A stretch of 64,000 bases of DNA from Mesorhizobium sp. Root554 (lineage in GTDB: Bacteria > Pseudomonadota > Alphaproteobacteria > Rhizobiales > Rhizobiaceae), in the NCBI RefSeq assembly GCF_001427025.1, contig NZ_LMGA01000001.1, positions 619,464 to 683,463 of the forward strand. The letters are read 5' to 3'. Under the pieces are notes generated by a model. That model made no database searches. It worked only from the letters and a program-made list of their open reading frames with translations, and had not been told where the DNA came from. The position numbers and the translations under genes are program-made. Positions 15,784 to 25,096 of this stretch are shown here, piece after piece (the stretch's first letter is position 1; every line of letters starts with the position of its first letter).

Positions 15784-15810
15784 AAGTGGTTCGATCATAT
15801 CAAACCACTT
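15784..15810 (-). promoter_or_regulatory. inverted repeat, putative autoregulatory operator
   Basis: Perfect 8-bp arms AAGTGGTT (15784-15791) and AACCACTT (15803-15810) separated by 11 bp. It begins 20 bp upstream of the small-gene ATG and lies just downstream of the predicted -10, so a bound protein would block transcription. Typical of toxin-antitoxin operons; the binding protein is unknown. Confidence 0.6.
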
Positions 15811-15820
15811 TACGACAGCG

Positions 15821-15848
15821 ATTCTACGGATTCGGGTACCCTGTACAA
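15821..15848 (-). promoter_or_regulatory. putative sigma70-type promoter of the fic module
   Basis: On the minus strand TTGTAC (15848-15843) and TAGAAT (15826-15821) are separated by 16 bp. Transcription would start near 15814, at the edge of the palindrome 15784-15810. Confidence 0.55.
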
Positions 15849-15953
15849 GTCGCCAATTTTTGGCAAAAATTAATACACCTCCATTGTTGCAGTCTTGTCT
15901 CAGCGGTAGGTGGTGTGAGTACAAATATGGAACAGGCGCGCTAATTTGCAACA

Positions 15954-15981
15954 AAAATCGGCCCGATCTTATGACCGGGCC
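15954..15981 (-). terminator. intrinsic terminator of nrdJ
   Basis: GGCCCG (15960-15965) and CGGGCC (15976-15981) form a stem followed on the minus strand by GATTTTTG. It lies 30 bp after the nrdJ stop. Confidence 0.75.
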
Positions 15982-16010
15982 AAAAGCATAGCCTTTTAAA
16001 GTGAGTTGTC

Positions 16011-19000
16011 TCAACTGCACCCGCTCGTTGACCCGCACGTGTCGCATTTCTCACACGTCCCGTTCCGCACCATCGTGAAATTGTGGCACTCGGAGCATTC
16101 GTTGCCGGTGTAGCCCTGCATCAGGCTCTGCTGACGGCGGGTGGCGGCGAGCGCCTTGGCGTCGGCGGCTTCCCTGGCGGCGGCGTCGGTGAACAGCGCC
16201 GAGGCGGGAGAGGTCGCTTCCTCGGCCTCGTCCTGGACGATGTCCTCCACCAGCTCCTTCGCCCGCTCCTCATAGTCGCGCTTGTAGGCGACGGCCTCGT
16301 CGGCGGCCGGCTTCAGCGCCAGCACGTTGGAGCCGGCGAAGGCCGTGGGCGCGGCGCGGGCGGGGGCGCTGCCCGCACCCTGGCCGCCGAGGCCTTTCGG
16401 CTCCGTTGTGCCGGACACCAGCTTCACCGGCGAGGCACCGCGGTAGAGGCCCTTGGAGAAGGGCGACGTCTTGCCTTCGTTGATGCCGCGGCCGAGCGCC
16501 GTGTTGCCGAAGTCGGACGTGTCGACATGGGCGAGGTCGTTGCGGCCGGCATAGGACACGGCGAGTTCGCGGAACACGTAATCGAGGATCGACGTGGCGT
16601 TCTTGATCGCGTCGTTGCCCTGCACCATGCCGGCCGGCTCGAACTTGGTGAAGGTGAAGGCCTCGACATATTCCTCCAGCGGCACGCCGTACTGGAGGCC
16701 CAGCGAGATGGCGATGGCGAAATTGTTCATCATGGCGCGGAAGGCGGCGCCTTCCTTGTGCATGTCGATGAAGATCTCGCCCAGCCGCCCGTCGTCGAAC
16801 TCGCCGGTGCGCAAATAGACCTTGTGGCCGCCGACGATCGCCTTCTGGGTGTAGCCCTTGCGGCGGTTCGGCAGCTTCTCGCGGTCGCGGTAGAGTCGCT
16901 CGACGATGCGCTCGACGATCTTCTCCGTCACCTGCACCGCCTTGGCGGCGGCGGGCGCGGCGATCAGCGCCTCGACGGCCTCGTCCTCCTCGTCGTCCTC
17001 ATCGGCGATGAGCGAGGCGTTGAGCGGCTGCGAAAGCTTGGAGCCGTCGCGGTAGAGCGCGTTGGCCTTCAGCGCCAGCTTCCACGACAGCATGTAGGCG
17101 CTCTTGGCGTCCTCCACCGTCGCTTCGTTCGGCATGTTGATGGTCTTGGAGATGGCGCCCGAGATGAAGGGCTGCGCCGCCGCCATCATGCGGATGTGCG
17201 ATTCCACCGACAGGTAGCGCTTGCCGATCTTGCCGCAGGGGTTGGCGCAGTCGAACACAGGATAGTGCTCGACCTTGAGGAAGGGCGCGCCCTCCAGCGT
17301 CATCGCACCGCAGACATGGATGTTGGCGGCCTCGATCTCCTTGCGGGAGAAGCCGATCGCCGGCAGGATCTCGAACGAGAAGTCGGCCAACTGCTCGTCA
17401 GTGAAGCCGAACGTCTCCTTCACCCAGTCGGCGCCCAGCGTCCACTGGTTGAACACGAACTTGATGTCGAAGGCCGATTTCAGCGCTGCGTTCACCGCCG
17501 CGATCTTCTCGTCGGTGAAGCCTTTTGCCTTGAGCGTTGAAGGGTTTACGCCCGGCGCTTGATTCAGATTGCCATGGCCCACCGCATAGGCGTCGATCTC
17601 GGCGATCTGGCTTTCGGAATAGCCCAGCGTGCGCAGGGCCTCCGGCACCGCGGCGTTGATGATCTTGAAATAGCCGCCGCCGGCCAGCTTCTTGAACTTC
17701 ACCAGCGCGAAGTCCGGCTCGATGCCGGTGGTGTCGCAATCCATGACGAGGCCGATCGTGCCGGTCGGCGCGATGACGGTGGCCTGCGCGTTGCGGTAGC
17801 CGTGCTCCTCGCCGAGTTCGATGGCGCGGTCCCAGGCGGCCTTGGCGTGTTCGCCAAGTTCCGCCTGCTTCAGGTCGGCATGGACCAGCGGCACCGGGTT
17901 GACGGCCAGCTTCTCGTAGCCGTCCTTCTCGCCATAGGCGGCGCGGCGGTGGTTGCGCATCACCCGCAGCATGTTGACGGCGTTGCGGTCGTAGTCGGCG
18001 AAGGCGCCGAGTTCGGAGGCCATCTCCGCCGAAGTCGCATAGGCGACGCCGGTCATGATCGCCGTGAGGGCGGCGCAGATGGCGCGGCCTTCATCGGAAT
18101 CATAGGGAATGCCGGAGGTCATCAGCAGGCCGCCGATATTGGCGTAGCCGAGGCCGAGCGTGCGGTAATCGTAGGAAAGCTTGGCGATCTCCTTCGACGG
18201 GAACTGCGCCATCATGACGGAGATTTCCAGCACCATCGTCCACAGCCGAACCGTGTGTTCGTAGGCGGCGATGTCGATCGTGCCGTCGGCGTTGCGGTAG
18301 GGCAGGAGGTTGATCGAGGCGAGGTTGCAGGCCGTGTCGTCGAGGAACATGTATTCCGAGCACGGATTGGAGCCGCGGATCGGGCCGCCGGCCGGCGACG
18401 TGTGCCAGTCGTTCATCGTCGTGTTGAAGTGCAGGCCGGGATCGGCGGACGCCCAGGCGGCATAGCCGATCTTCTCCCACAGCTCGCGCGCCTTCAGCGT
18501 CTTCATCACCTTGCCGTCCTTGCGGGCGGTCAGGTGCCAGTCGCCGTCCTGCTCGACGGCGCGCAGGAAGTCGTCCTTCAGCGAGACGGAGTTGTTCGAG
18601 TTCTGGCCGGAAACGGTGAGGTAGGCTTCCGAATCCCAGTCCATGTCGTAGGTCTTGAAGTCGAGCGCGGTGTAGCCCTGGCGCGCGAACTGGATGACGC
18701 GCTGGATGTAGTTTTCCGGCACGGCGTTCTTCTTGGCCGCCTTGATTTCGCGCTTCAGCGCCGTGTTGATGGCCGGGTCGAAGCAGTCGTCATCCTGGCC
18801 CTCGCAGTTGATGCAGGCCTTCATGATGGCGTCGAGATGCTTCTTGACGATCTTGGAGCCGGTGACCAGCGAAGCGACCTTCTGCTCCTCCTTCACCTTC
18901 CAGTCGATGAAGGATTCGATGTCGGGATGGTCGGCATCGACGATCACCATCTTGGCGGCGCGGCGCGTCGTGCCGCCCGACTTGATGGCGCCGGCGGCGC

Positions 19001-19793
19001 GGTCGCCGATCTTGAGGAAGCTCATCAGCCCGGACGAACGTCCGCCGCCGGAAAGCTTCTCGCCTTCGCCGCGCAGCATGGAGAAGTTCGAGCCGGTGCC
19101 CGAGCCGTATTTGAACAGGCGCGCCTCGCGCACCCACAGATCCATGATGCCGCCCTCGTTGACGAGGTCGTCCTGCACGCCCTGGATGAAGCAGGCATGC
19201 GGCTGCGGATGCTCGTAGGAGGATTTCGACTTGGTCAGCTTGCCGGTGAAGGGATCGACATAGAAGTGGCCCTGGCCGGGGCCATCGATGCCATAGGCCC
19301 AGTGCAGGCCGGTGTTGAACCATTGCGGCGAGTTCGGCGCCACGCGCTGGGTGGCCAGCATGTAGCAAAGCTCGTCCATGAAGGCGCGGGCGTCATCTTC
19401 TGACGCGAAATAGCCGCCCTTCCAGCCCCAGTAGGTCCAGGTGCCGGCCAGGCGGTCAAAAACCTGGCGGGCGTCCGTTTCCGAACCGTAGCGTTCGTTT
19501 TCCGGCAGCTTCGCCAGTTCCGCCTCGTCGGGGACCGAACGCCACAGGAAGGAGGGGACGTCGTTCTCTTCGATCTTCTTCAGGCGCGCGGGCACGCCGG
19601 CCTTGCGGAAATATTTCTGCGCCAGGATATCGGCTGCGACCTGGCTGAATTGGGCGGGCACATCGATGTCGTCGAGACGGAACACGATGGAACCGTCCGG
19701 ATTCTTGATCTCGGAAAGCGCCTTGCGGAATTCGATCTCCGCATAGGCGGCCCGCTCTTTTCCTGCCTTGGTGAAACGCCGCTCGATGCGCAT
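16011..19793 (-). CDS. nrdJ: vitamin B12-dependent (class II) ribonucleotide reductase
   Basis: A 1260-residue protein, the usual length of long alphaproteobacterial NrdJ. It reduces ribonucleotides to deoxyribonucleotides using adenosylcobalamin and needs no oxygen. The catalytic N-x-C-x-E core is visible as [19 protein letters not shown] near residue 478. [20 protein letters not shown] and [15 protein letters not shown] are also typical. The C-terminus carries the redox/zinc tail [15 protein letters not shown] and CEKCDTCG. The leader contains an NrdR box (20057-20072). A small hydrophilic linker near residues 925-945 ([12 protein letters not shown]) is usual. No other reductase gene is in the window. 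Confidence 0.97.
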   Translation of the reverse strand: MRIERRFTKAGKERAAYAEIEFRKALSEIKNPDGSIVFRLDDIDVPAQFSQVAADILAQKYFRKAGVPARLKKIEENDVPSFLWRSVPDEAELAKLPENERYGSETDARQVFDRLAGTWTYWGWKGGYFASEDDARAFMDELCYMLATQRVAPNSPQWFNTGLHWAYGIDGPGQGHFYVDPFTGKLTKSKSSYEHPQPHACFIQGVQDDLVNEGGIMDLWVREARLFKYGSGTGSNFSMLRGEGEKLSGGGRSSGLMSFLKIGDRAAGAIKSGGTTRRAAKMVIVDADHPDIESFIDWKVKEEQKVASLVTGSKIVKKHLDAIMKACINCEGQDDDCFDPAINTALKREIKAAKKNAVPENYIQRVIQFARQGYTALDFKTYDMDWDSEAYLTVSGQNSNNSVSLKDDFLRAVEQDGDWHLTARKDGKVMKTLKARELWEKIGYAAWASADPGLHFNTTMNDWHTSPAGGPIRGSNPCSEYMFLDDTACNLASINLLPYRNADGTIDIAAYEHTVRLWTMVLEISVMMAQFPSKEIAKLSYDYRTLGLGYANIGGLLMTSGIPYDSDEGRAICAALTAIMTGVAYATSAEMASELGAFADYDRNAVNMLRVMRNHRRAAYGEKDGYEKLAVNPVPLVHADLKQAELGEHAKAAWDRAIELGEEHGYRNAQATVIAPTGTIGLVMDCDTTGIEPDFALVKFKKLAGGGYFKIINAAVPEALRTLGYSESQIAEIDAYAVGHGNLNQAPGVNPSTLKAKGFTDEKIAAVNAALKSAFDIKFVFNQWTLGADWVKETFGFTDEQLADFSFEILPAIGFSRKEIEAANIHVCGAMTLEGAPFLKVEHYPVFDCANPCGKIGKRYLSVESHIRMMAAAQPFISGAISKTINMPNEATVEDAKSAYMLSWKLALKANALYRDGSKLSQPLNASLIADEDDEEDEAVEALIAAPAAAKAVQVTEKIVERIVERLYRDREKLPNRRKGYTQKAIVGGHKVYLRTGEFDDGRLGEIFIDMHKEGAAFRAMMNNFAIAISLGLQYGVPLEEYVEAFTFTKFEPAGMVQGNDAIKNATSILDYVFRELAVSYAGRNDLAHVDTSDFGNTALGRGINEGKTSPFSKGLYRGASPVKLVSGTTEPKGLGGQGAGSAPARAAPTAFAGSNVLALKPAADEAVAYKRDYEERAKELVEDIVQDEAEEATSPASALFTDAAAREAADAKALAATRRQQSLMQGYTGNECSECHNFTMVRNGTCEKCDTCGSTSGCS

Positions 19794-20383
19794 CGGATCA
19801 GTCCCTTTTCATCTATATATAGCGCTTTCCGCCGGGTATTTCCCCACCCGTTTCGAAAGACGCAATTCCACCGCATCCGGCCGCCTCATGGCTGCCGGCT
19901 CTCCTGTCCGCTTCGTTCACCGCTTCGCTTCGAAAACACCTCGGATGAGGCCATTTTTCAAGCAGGTCAGTGTGAGCGGCCCCTCAAAAACCGAAAACTT
20001 GTCCTCGACATCATGTGAGGCGCTTTTACATTATCTAGACCAGAACCTAGCCGCAAACACTAAATATAGTGTTAACAGACAATTTATTCCAGTCCAAAAA
20101 GTCTCCCTATCGCCACCCCGACGCCCAAAAATCCCCACGCCTCCGCCTGCCTCGTGAACGGGCGGAAAGACGAGCAAAACGCACATAATGCGGGAAAAAG
20201 ACCGGCCTCAGAACTTTCCGGTCGCGTTCACAACAGGAACGCATGGCCTATAAAAGGCGACTCGCCCCGGCCCGTCAAGGTCTCGTTCTTGTAGTTTTTG
20301 TGACCCCAATATCTTGTGCGTCACAAATGTGGATAACGGGGAGAAAGCAGGCGCTGGCCAGGCGCCTGCTGAACCGCGCTGGC
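19794..20383. other. nrdJ leader and intergenic region
   Basis: 590 bp without a credible gene. It contains the NrdR box, a run of short AT-rich blocks around 20025-20100 that probably holds the nrdJ promoter, and a GC-rich hairpin (GCAGGCGC at 20347-20354 with GCGCCTGC at 20362-20369) next to the oxidoreductase remnant. I see no cobalamin riboswitch (no B12-box-like conserved core recognised), although the gene product uses B12. Confidence 0.5.
20057..20072 (-). promoter_or_regulatory. NrdR box
   Basis: ACACTAAATATAGTGT is a near-perfect palindrome matching the NrdR consensus (acaCwAtATaTwGtgt). NrdR represses ribonucleotide reductase operons when dATP is high. It lies about 265 bp upstream of the nrdJ start. 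NrdR usually binds two boxes about 31 bp apart; only a poor candidate (ACATTATCTAGACC at 20028) is seen at the neighbouring position. Confidence 0.82.
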
Positions 20384-20566
20384 TTACGAAAGCGGGATGC
20401 CCTGCGCACTCCTGAACCAGTCGAGCGGATTGTATTTGCGCTTGATGGCCCGCAGCGGCGAGAAGTGCCTCATATACGAGCAGCGTCGCGGGATCGCCGT
20501 GGGGTTGGAGGCCACCGTGTTGATCTTGCTACCATAGGAATCGATCATGCACAGGCTTGCCGCCAT
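20384..20566 (-). pseudogene. C-terminal remnant of a BBE-type FAD-linked oxidoreductase
   Basis: The 60-codon frame ends LRAIKRKYNPLDWFRSAQGI then PLS and stop. L-x-x-I/V-K-R-K-Y-D-P-x-N-x-F-R-x-x-Q-x-I is the conserved C-terminus of berberine-bridge (BBE) FAD oxidases. The FAD-binding part is missing and the Nudix gene begins 60 bp further upstream. The highly conserved D of YDP is N here. It is a 5'-deleted relic similar in kind to the GMC relic at 9209. Confidence 0.68.
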
Positions 20567-20626
20567 GTCCGGGGCGGACGCGAACTGAAGGCGGCAATAG
20601 GATCGCGGGTCCCTGCGACAGGCCGC

Positions 20627-21121
20627 TCAGGCGGCGAACTGTTCCGCATTGTGGCTGAAATAGACGATGATCCGGCGCAAATCCTGTTCCTGGACCATGT
20701 CGGCGGCCTCTTCCGGGGTAACCCAACGGCGCTGGCGCTCGTGCTTTTCCTTCCACTTGTCGGCGATCTCTTCCACCTTCAGGGGGAAAACCAGAACCTC
20801 GCAGGGCACTTGCTGGCCCGAGGCGAGCGCCTTGGCGTAGAAGTAGCGGCCGGCTTCGAAGTGGCACACCCGGCCTTGCAGGCCGGCTTCCTCACCGGCT
20901 TCGCGGGCGGCTGCCCGGCAGAGAGGCTCGCGTGCCTCCGGCCAGCCCTTGGGCAGGACCCAGCGGCCGGTGTCTCGGCTGGTGATGAGCATGATCTCCA
21001 GTTGGCCTTCCGTGCCGAGTCGCCATGGCAGCGCGGCCACCTGCAGCCGGCAGGGCTCGGTGCCGAAGAGCTTGCGGACCCGTTCGGCCATAAGGTTGTG
21101 TGACAGGGGTCCTGTCAGCAT
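20627..21121 (-). CDS. Nudix hydrolase
   Basis: A 164-residue protein from ATG 21121 (GAGG upstream); a GTG at 21163 is an in-frame alternative. The Nudix box GWPEAREPLCRAAAREAGEE with AGL following fits GX5EX7REUXEEXGU exactly. LPWRLGTEGQLEIMLITSRD and GRWVLPKG precede it. The layout resembles the DIPP-type diphosphoinositol/diadenosine polyphosphate hydrolases with an N-terminal extension, but specificity cannot be read from sequence. Single gene. Confidence 0.9.
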   Translation of the reverse strand: MLTGPLSHNLMAERVRKLFGTEPCRLQVAALPWRLGTEGQLEIMLITSRDTGRWVLPKGWPEAREPLCRAAAREAGEEAGLQGRVCHFEAGRYFYAKALASGQQVPCEVLVFPLKVEEIADKWKEKHERQRRWVTPEEAADMVQEQDLRRIIVYFSHNAEQFAA

Positions 21122-21218
21122 GGAAAGTCGTGCCTCAAAACGCTGAATCGTTTGCCGTCTCACGAATCGTACAGTTAATTATGCGTAATAAAAGTAAAAA
21201 TTGCGCAAACCAGCTTTT

Positions 21219-21239
21219 CCTGCCGCGCAAAACGGCAGG
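21219..21239. other. hairpin without U-tract downstream of gpt
   Basis: CCTGCCG (21219-21225) and CGGCAGG (21233-21239) with a 7-base loop, about 50 bp after the gpt stop. There is no T-run on the minus strand, so it is a weak terminator or mRNA-stabilising stem at most. Confidence 0.4.
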
Positions 21240-21285
21240 AGGCGGCATTCGCGGGAGGTTCGAAGGAGGCGCGGTTGGGTTCGAA

Positions 21286-21780
21286 TCAGCCGGCGTGATC
21301 GTCGGCGATCGGCTTCTGGTAGGTGAAGCCCATATCCCACGGGAAGTAGATCCACGTGTCCTGGCTGACTTCCGTCACGAAGGTATCGACCAGCGGCCGC
21401 CCCTTCGGCTTGGCGTAGACGGTGGCGAAATGCGCCTTCGGCATCATGGCGCGGACGATGCCCGCGGTCTTGCCGGTGTCGGTCAGGTCATCGACGATCA
21501 GCACGCTGGCGCCGTCATCGGACAAAAGGGAAGGGGTGATCTCCTTCAGCACCGTCAATTGGCCTTGCGACGTGTAGTCGTGGTAGGAGGCGACGCTCAC
21601 CGTTTCGATGACGCGGATGCCGAGTTCGCGCGAGATGATCGCCGCGGGCACCAGCCCGCCCCGGGTGATGCAGACGATCGCTTTCCATTGCCCGATACCG
21701 GCCAGCCGCCATGCCAGCGCGCGCGCATCGCGGTGGAACTGGTCCCAGGAAACGGGAAAGGCCTTTTCGGGAAGCGACAT
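21286..21780 (-). CDS. gpt: xanthine phosphoribosyltransferase
   Basis: A 164-residue purine salvage enzyme converting xanthine or guanine and PRPP to nucleotide. Starts [32 protein letters not shown] and the PRPP-binding motif [13 protein letters not shown] are diagnostic; [10 protein letters not shown] near the C-terminus is the base-binding segment of Gpt. The length matches E. coli Gpt (152) plus a short tail. It lies 95 bp downstream of ribH and could be read from the same riboswitch-controlled transcript. Confidence 0.93.
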   Translation of the reverse strand: MSLPEKAFPVSWDQFHRDARALAWRLAGIGQWKAIVCITRGGLVPAAIISRELGIRVIETVSVASYHDYTSQGQLTVLKEITPSLLSDDGASVLIVDDLTDTGKTAGIVRAMMPKAHFATVYAKPKGRPLVDTFVTEVSQDTWIYFPWDMGFTYQKPIADDHAG

Positions 21781-21875
21781 GGTAGGCACTCCGGCAGCAC
21801 GGCGGTCCGCGCGCGAACATGGATGGAATGCGCGCGGAATTAGCCGGAAACCGGCCGCCTTGGCAAGGGCAAGTG

Positions 21876-22310
21876 TCAAGCCGCCAGCGCGGCCCGCGTC
21901 GTCCCGATCATCAGCGCCGCCTGCGCCGCCTCGCGCCCCTTCTGGACGAAATGCTCGCGATAGATGCGGGTGTGGTGTTCCGTCTCCTGATAGTGGTGCG
22001 GCGTCAAAGAGACCGACAGAACCGGCACGCCGGTATCCATGGCCGCGCGCATCAGCCCGTCGACCACCGCCTGGGCGACGAATTCATGCCTGTAGATGCC
22101 GCCATCGACGACGAAGGCGGCGGCCGCGACGGCGGCATAACGCCCCGAAGCGGCAAGGTCGCGCGCCACCAGCGGCATTTCGAACGCGCCTGGAACATCG
22201 AATACGTCCACCTGTTCAGGCGGAATCAGCTGGAGGAAGCCGTCGAGCGCGCGCCCGACGATATCGGCATGCCAGTTGGCTTTGATGAAGGCATAGCGGG
22301 TGTGTGTCAT
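21876..22310 (-). CDS. ribH: 6,7-dimethyl-8-ribityllumazine synthase, type II (RibH2)
   Basis: A 144-residue enzyme for the penultimate step of riboflavin synthesis. [34 protein letters not shown] and the catalytic His in [18 protein letters not shown] fit lumazine synthase. The start of the chain and the shorter helices match RibH2 of Brucella and Mesorhizobium, the decameric isoform, rather than the RibH1 of the main rib cluster. It follows an FMN riboswitch at 22391-22527. A GTG at 22319 is an alternative start. Confidence 0.9.
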   Translation of the reverse strand: MTHTRYAFIKANWHADIVGRALDGFLQLIPPEQVDVFDVPGAFEMPLVARDLAASGRYAAVAAAAFVVDGGIYRHEFVAQAVVDGLMRAAMDTGVPVLSVSLTPHHYQETEHHTRIYREHFVQKGREAAQAALMIGTTRAALAA

Positions 22311-22364
22311 GGTGATCACCTTTCTCGTAACGACGACACGTCACCGAAGGCGATCACGGGCACA

Positions 22365-22385
22365 CCGGCGCGCTTGGCGCGCCGG
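22365..22385 (-). promoter_or_regulatory. hairpin of the riboswitch expression platform
   Basis: CCGGCGCGC (22365-22373) and GCGCGCCGG (22377-22385) with a 3-base loop, immediately after the FMN aptamer and before ribH. No U-tract follows, so control at translation or Rho level is more likely than intrinsic termination. Confidence 0.55.
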
Positions 22386-22390
22386 CGATG

Positions 22391-22527
22391 CACGTTCTCT
22401 CTCATCCGGACTGTGACCGTCGGCCCAGGCATCGCACCTGGTCTGCTGACCCTTCCGGGGAAGGCGCTCGCGGGCTCGCGGCCAAGCCGCATACCGCCGG
22501 TGGGGACTTTCACCCCGCCCTGAGAAC
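22391..22527 (-). promoter_or_regulatory. FMN riboswitch (RFN element)
   Basis: Read on the minus strand: CAGGGCGGGGTGAAAGTCCC, then ACCGGCGGTATGCGGC, a variable arm, GACCAGGTGCGATGCCTGG-like segment, GACGGTCACAGTCCGGATG and GAGAGAACGTG. These are the conserved blocks of the RFN aptamer in the right order. It binds FMN and turns off downstream riboflavin or transport genes. The target here is ribH (type II), and perhaps gpt. Confidence 0.95.
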
Positions 22528-22588
22528 GGCGCGAAGATAGGCAGAAATGAGGGAGTGGGCAAGCCGGTGGCAGCTTGCCCGCCATCTG

Positions 22589-23416
22589 TCAGCGCGACAG
22601 GAACGCCGCGACTGGAACCGAGCGCAGCACCGAGCGCGTCACGCCGCCGAACAGAAGCTGTCGCAGCCAGGAATGGCTGTACGCCCCCAGAACCACCAGA
22701 TCGGCTCCGCTTTCGGTGAGCCGCTTCTGGATGGTCTCCTCGACGCTGTCGCCATCGGTTTCCTGCACGACGACCGTGACGGCGGCGCCATGGCGCGACA
22801 GCGACGCGGCGATTTCAGCTCCGGCGGCCTGCATGTCGTCGACCGACTCCGGCGGATCGATGACCAGGATTTCCGTATGCTCCGCGTCGACAATGAAGGG
22901 CAGGGCATCGAAGGCTGCGCGCGCCGCTTCCCTGGACCCGTTCCAGGCGAGCAGGATGCGCTTGAAACTGGTGATGACCGGACCGTCCTTTGGCACCACA
23001 AGCACCGGCCGTCCGGCGTCATAGACCAGCGTATCGACATCCGCGCTCGCATCGCCATCCACGTCACGCTGCGCGGCGATGACGAGGTCGGCGGTGCGCA
23101 CCGACGGGATACCGGAAATGGCGCTATCGCCGGTGAAGGTTTCGAGGCTGCGCCACTCGAAGGAAAGGCCGGATGACTCGATCTTGCCCAAAAACAGCGC
23201 CTTCAGCTTCGCCGATTGTTCCTTGTTGATCTCGGACGAGACCTGGAGGAATTCGGCGTCCGGAAAACCGGTCGCCGATGTATAGGGGACCGGCATGGCT
23301 TCGGCATGGATGCCGACCAGATGGCTGCCGAACTGCTTGGCGAGCGGAATGGCGCATTCGAGCACGCGCCCGGCGTCGTGCTCGCTCTGCAGGATTGCAA
23401 CAATGGTCTTGAACAT
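22589..23416 (-). CDS. universal stress protein (two UspA domains)
   Basis: A 275-residue protein starting MFKTIVAILQSEHDA with GAGGGAA upstream. The N-terminal UspA-like domain (residues 1-140) is degenerate. The second domain (about 145-275) carries ILLAWNGSREAARAAFDALP and the ATP-binding pattern GAYSHSWLRQLLFGGVTRSV (G-2x-G-9x-G-S/T type). Tandem Usp proteins respond to stress and may bind ATP. It lies 77 bp upstream of nothing obvious on the same strand except the CinA-type gene further upstream. Confidence 0.87.
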   Translation of the reverse strand: MFKTIVAILQSEHDAGRVLECAIPLAKQFGSHLVGIHAEAMPVPYTSATGFPDAEFLQVSSEINKEQSAKLKALFLGKIESSGLSFEWRSLETFTGDSAISGIPSVRTADLVIAAQRDVDGDASADVDTLVYDAGRPVLVVPKDGPVITSFKRILLAWNGSREAARAAFDALPFIVDAEHTEILVIDPPESVDDMQAAGAEIAASLSRHGAAVTVVVQETDGDSVEETIQKRLTESGADLVVLGAYSHSWLRQLLFGGVTRSVLRSVPVAAFLSR

Positions 23417-23493
23417 GGCTGTTCCCTCAATTCGCGGGACAATCCCCCGCTGAAAGAAAACGCCGCCGGTGCTTCGCGGTTCCGGGCCGGCCC

Positions 23494-24228
23494 TTACCGG
23501 CCTTGCGCTGCCACCATGGCCTCGACCTCCGCGCGCGCCGAATCCAGGGCTGCCTGCGTGCGGGCGCGCACGACGAGCTCGGTCCAGAACTTGCCGTCGG
23601 CATATTTGGGATAGGAACCGATGACCGTGTCGGGGTGCGCCTTCTGGATTTCGCCGAGCGGCCCGCCGATCGCGCCTTCGCCGAACGGGCAATGCACGGT
23701 CGCTGAAAGCATTTTCGCGCCGGTCTTCAGCGTCGGCACGACATTGTCGAGCATGGCCTGGAAGATCGACGGCACGCCGGCCATGACATGCACGTTCTCG
23801 ACGCGGAACCCCGGCGCCAGCGACACCGGATTGTCGATGTGCTCGGCGCCGCGCGGCATCCGCGCCATGCGCTTGCGGGCCTCGGTGAATTCGAGGCCGC
23901 GCCCGGCGTAGTTCGCTTCCATCATGGCGTAGGCCCTGGCGTCATATTCGCAGGGAACGCCGAACGCCTTGGCGATGGAATCGGCGGTGATGTCGTCATG
24001 GGTCGGCCCGATGCCGCCGGTGGTGAAGACATAGGTATAGCGGGCGCGCACCGCGTTCACCGCGGCGACGATCTCGTCTTCCTCGTCGGGGACGATGCGC
24101 ACTTCCTTCAGGTCGATGCCCACGGCGGTCATGATGTCGGCCAGATGGCCGATGTTCTTGTCCTTGGTGCGTCCGGAAAGGATTTCATCGCCGATGACGA
24201 GCATGGCGGCGGTGACGATTTCGGTCAT
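23494..24228 (-). CDS. CinA-type molybdopterin-binding-fold protein
   Basis: A 244-residue protein. TAAMLVIGDEILSGRTKDKN and FTTGGIGPTHDDITADSIAK are the hallmarks of the CinA N-terminal (MoCF/MogA-like) domain. FGVPCEYDARAYAMM and GFRVENVHVMAGVPSIFQAM follow as in the family. The C-terminal deamidase domain of full CinA (about 400 residues) is absent; this short form is common in alphaproteobacteria. COG1058 proteins can have ADP-ribose or FAD pyrophosphatase activity. Divergent from wrbA. Confidence 0.88.
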   Translation of the reverse strand: MTEIVTAAMLVIGDEILSGRTKDKNIGHLADIMTAVGIDLKEVRIVPDEEDEIVAAVNAVRARYTYVFTTGGIGPTHDDITADSIAKAFGVPCEYDARAYAMMEANYAGRGLEFTEARKRMARMPRGAEHIDNPVSLAPGFRVENVHVMAGVPSIFQAMLDNVVPTLKTGAKMLSATVHCPFGEGAIGGPLGEIQKAHPDTVIGSYPKYADGKFWTELVVRARTQAALDSARAEVEAMVAAQGR

Positions 24229-24409
24229 GGAAGCGCTCCGGACAAGGTCGTGAATTCACTAGCGCGGCAGGTCCGCTCCGGCAATGCCGCTCGAATTGTG
24301 AACAATCCGTGCTCCAACCAGCGGTAGGCGATGAACGATCATTGCCCTAGATGCATGAGGGCGTTGCGCACGATGCGCACCTTATCAGGTCCTCGGAAGG
24401 AGACGAAGC

Positions 24410-25009
24410 ATGGCGAAAGTACTGGTTCTTTATTATTCGAGCTGGGGCCACATGGAAAAAATGGCGCTTGCCGCGGCCGAAGGCGCGCGCGAGGCGGGTG
24501 CCGACGTGACGGTCAAGCGTGTTCCGGAACTGGTTCCCGAGGCCGTCGCCAAGGCCGCCCACTACAAGCTCGACCAGGAAGCAGCCATCGCCGACCCGCT
24601 CGAGTTGGAAAATTACGACGCCATCATCCTCGGCGCCTCGACCCGCTTCGGCGCCATGGCCTCGCAGCTTAAGAATTTCTGGGATCAGACAGGCCCGCTA
24701 TGGGCCAAGGGCGCCCTGGTCAACAAGGTGGCTTCGGTCATGTCGTCCACGGCGACCCAGCATGGCGGCGCCGAGCTTGCCATCATCAGCGCGCAGGCCT
24801 CGCTCCAGCATCACGGGATGATCATCGTCCCGCTCTCCTATGCCTATCAGGACCAGATGGGCAATGACGTGGTGCGCGGCGGTTCGCCCTATGGCATGAC
24901 CACCACCACCAACGGCGACGGCTCGCGTCAGCCCTCGGCGCAGGAACTGGACGGCGCGAAGTTCCAGGGCAAGCGGGTTGCCGAGATAACCATCAAGCTC
25001 CACGGATAA
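24410..25009 (+). CDS. wrbA: NAD(P)H:quinone oxidoreductase WrbA
   Basis: A 199-residue flavodoxin-like protein. ATG 24410 follows [26 protein letters not shown] is the FMN phosphate loop; [20 protein letters not shown], the SSTATQHGG loop and [10 protein letters not shown] are WrbA signatures. It carries out two-electron quinone reduction that avoids semiquinone radicals. A strong hairpin follows the stop (25013-25041). Confidence 0.96.
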   Translation: MAKVLVLYYSSWGHMEKMALAAAEGAREAGADVTVKRVPELVPEAVAKAAHYKLDQEAAIADPLELENYDAIILGASTRFGAMASQLKNFWDQTGPLWAKGALVNKVASVMSSTATQHGGAELAIISAQASLQHHGMIIVPLSYAYQDQMGNDVVRGGSPYGMTTTTNGDGSRQPSAQELDGAKFQGKRVAEITIKLHG

Positions 25010-25012
25010 ACG

Positions 25013-25041
25013 AAAGCGCCGGGCGTCGAGCCCGGCGCTTT
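25013..25041 (+). terminator. hairpin terminator after wrbA
   Basis: AAAGCGCCGGGC (25013-25024) and GCCCGGCGCTTT (25030-25041) form a perfect 12-bp stem with a 5-base loop. A- and T-ends make it usable in both directions, serving wrbA and the convergent DUF2188 gene. Confidence 0.85.
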
Positions 25042-25096
25042 CCGCTGCGTAGTCAATACAGGCGAGGCGCCTCGATCGCGCGACGCACCATGGAAA

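Noticed and set aside
17559..19403. 614-codon plus-strand open frame opposite nrdJ
   Set aside because: It is a shadow of the high-GC nrdJ coding strand: His/Asp/Gly/Arg-biased, no recognisable motif, while the opposite strand is an unmistakable NrdJ.
21270..21292. T-loop-like GGGTTCGAATCAGCC near the gpt stop
   Set aside because: No cloverleaf can be built; it overlaps the gpt coding end.
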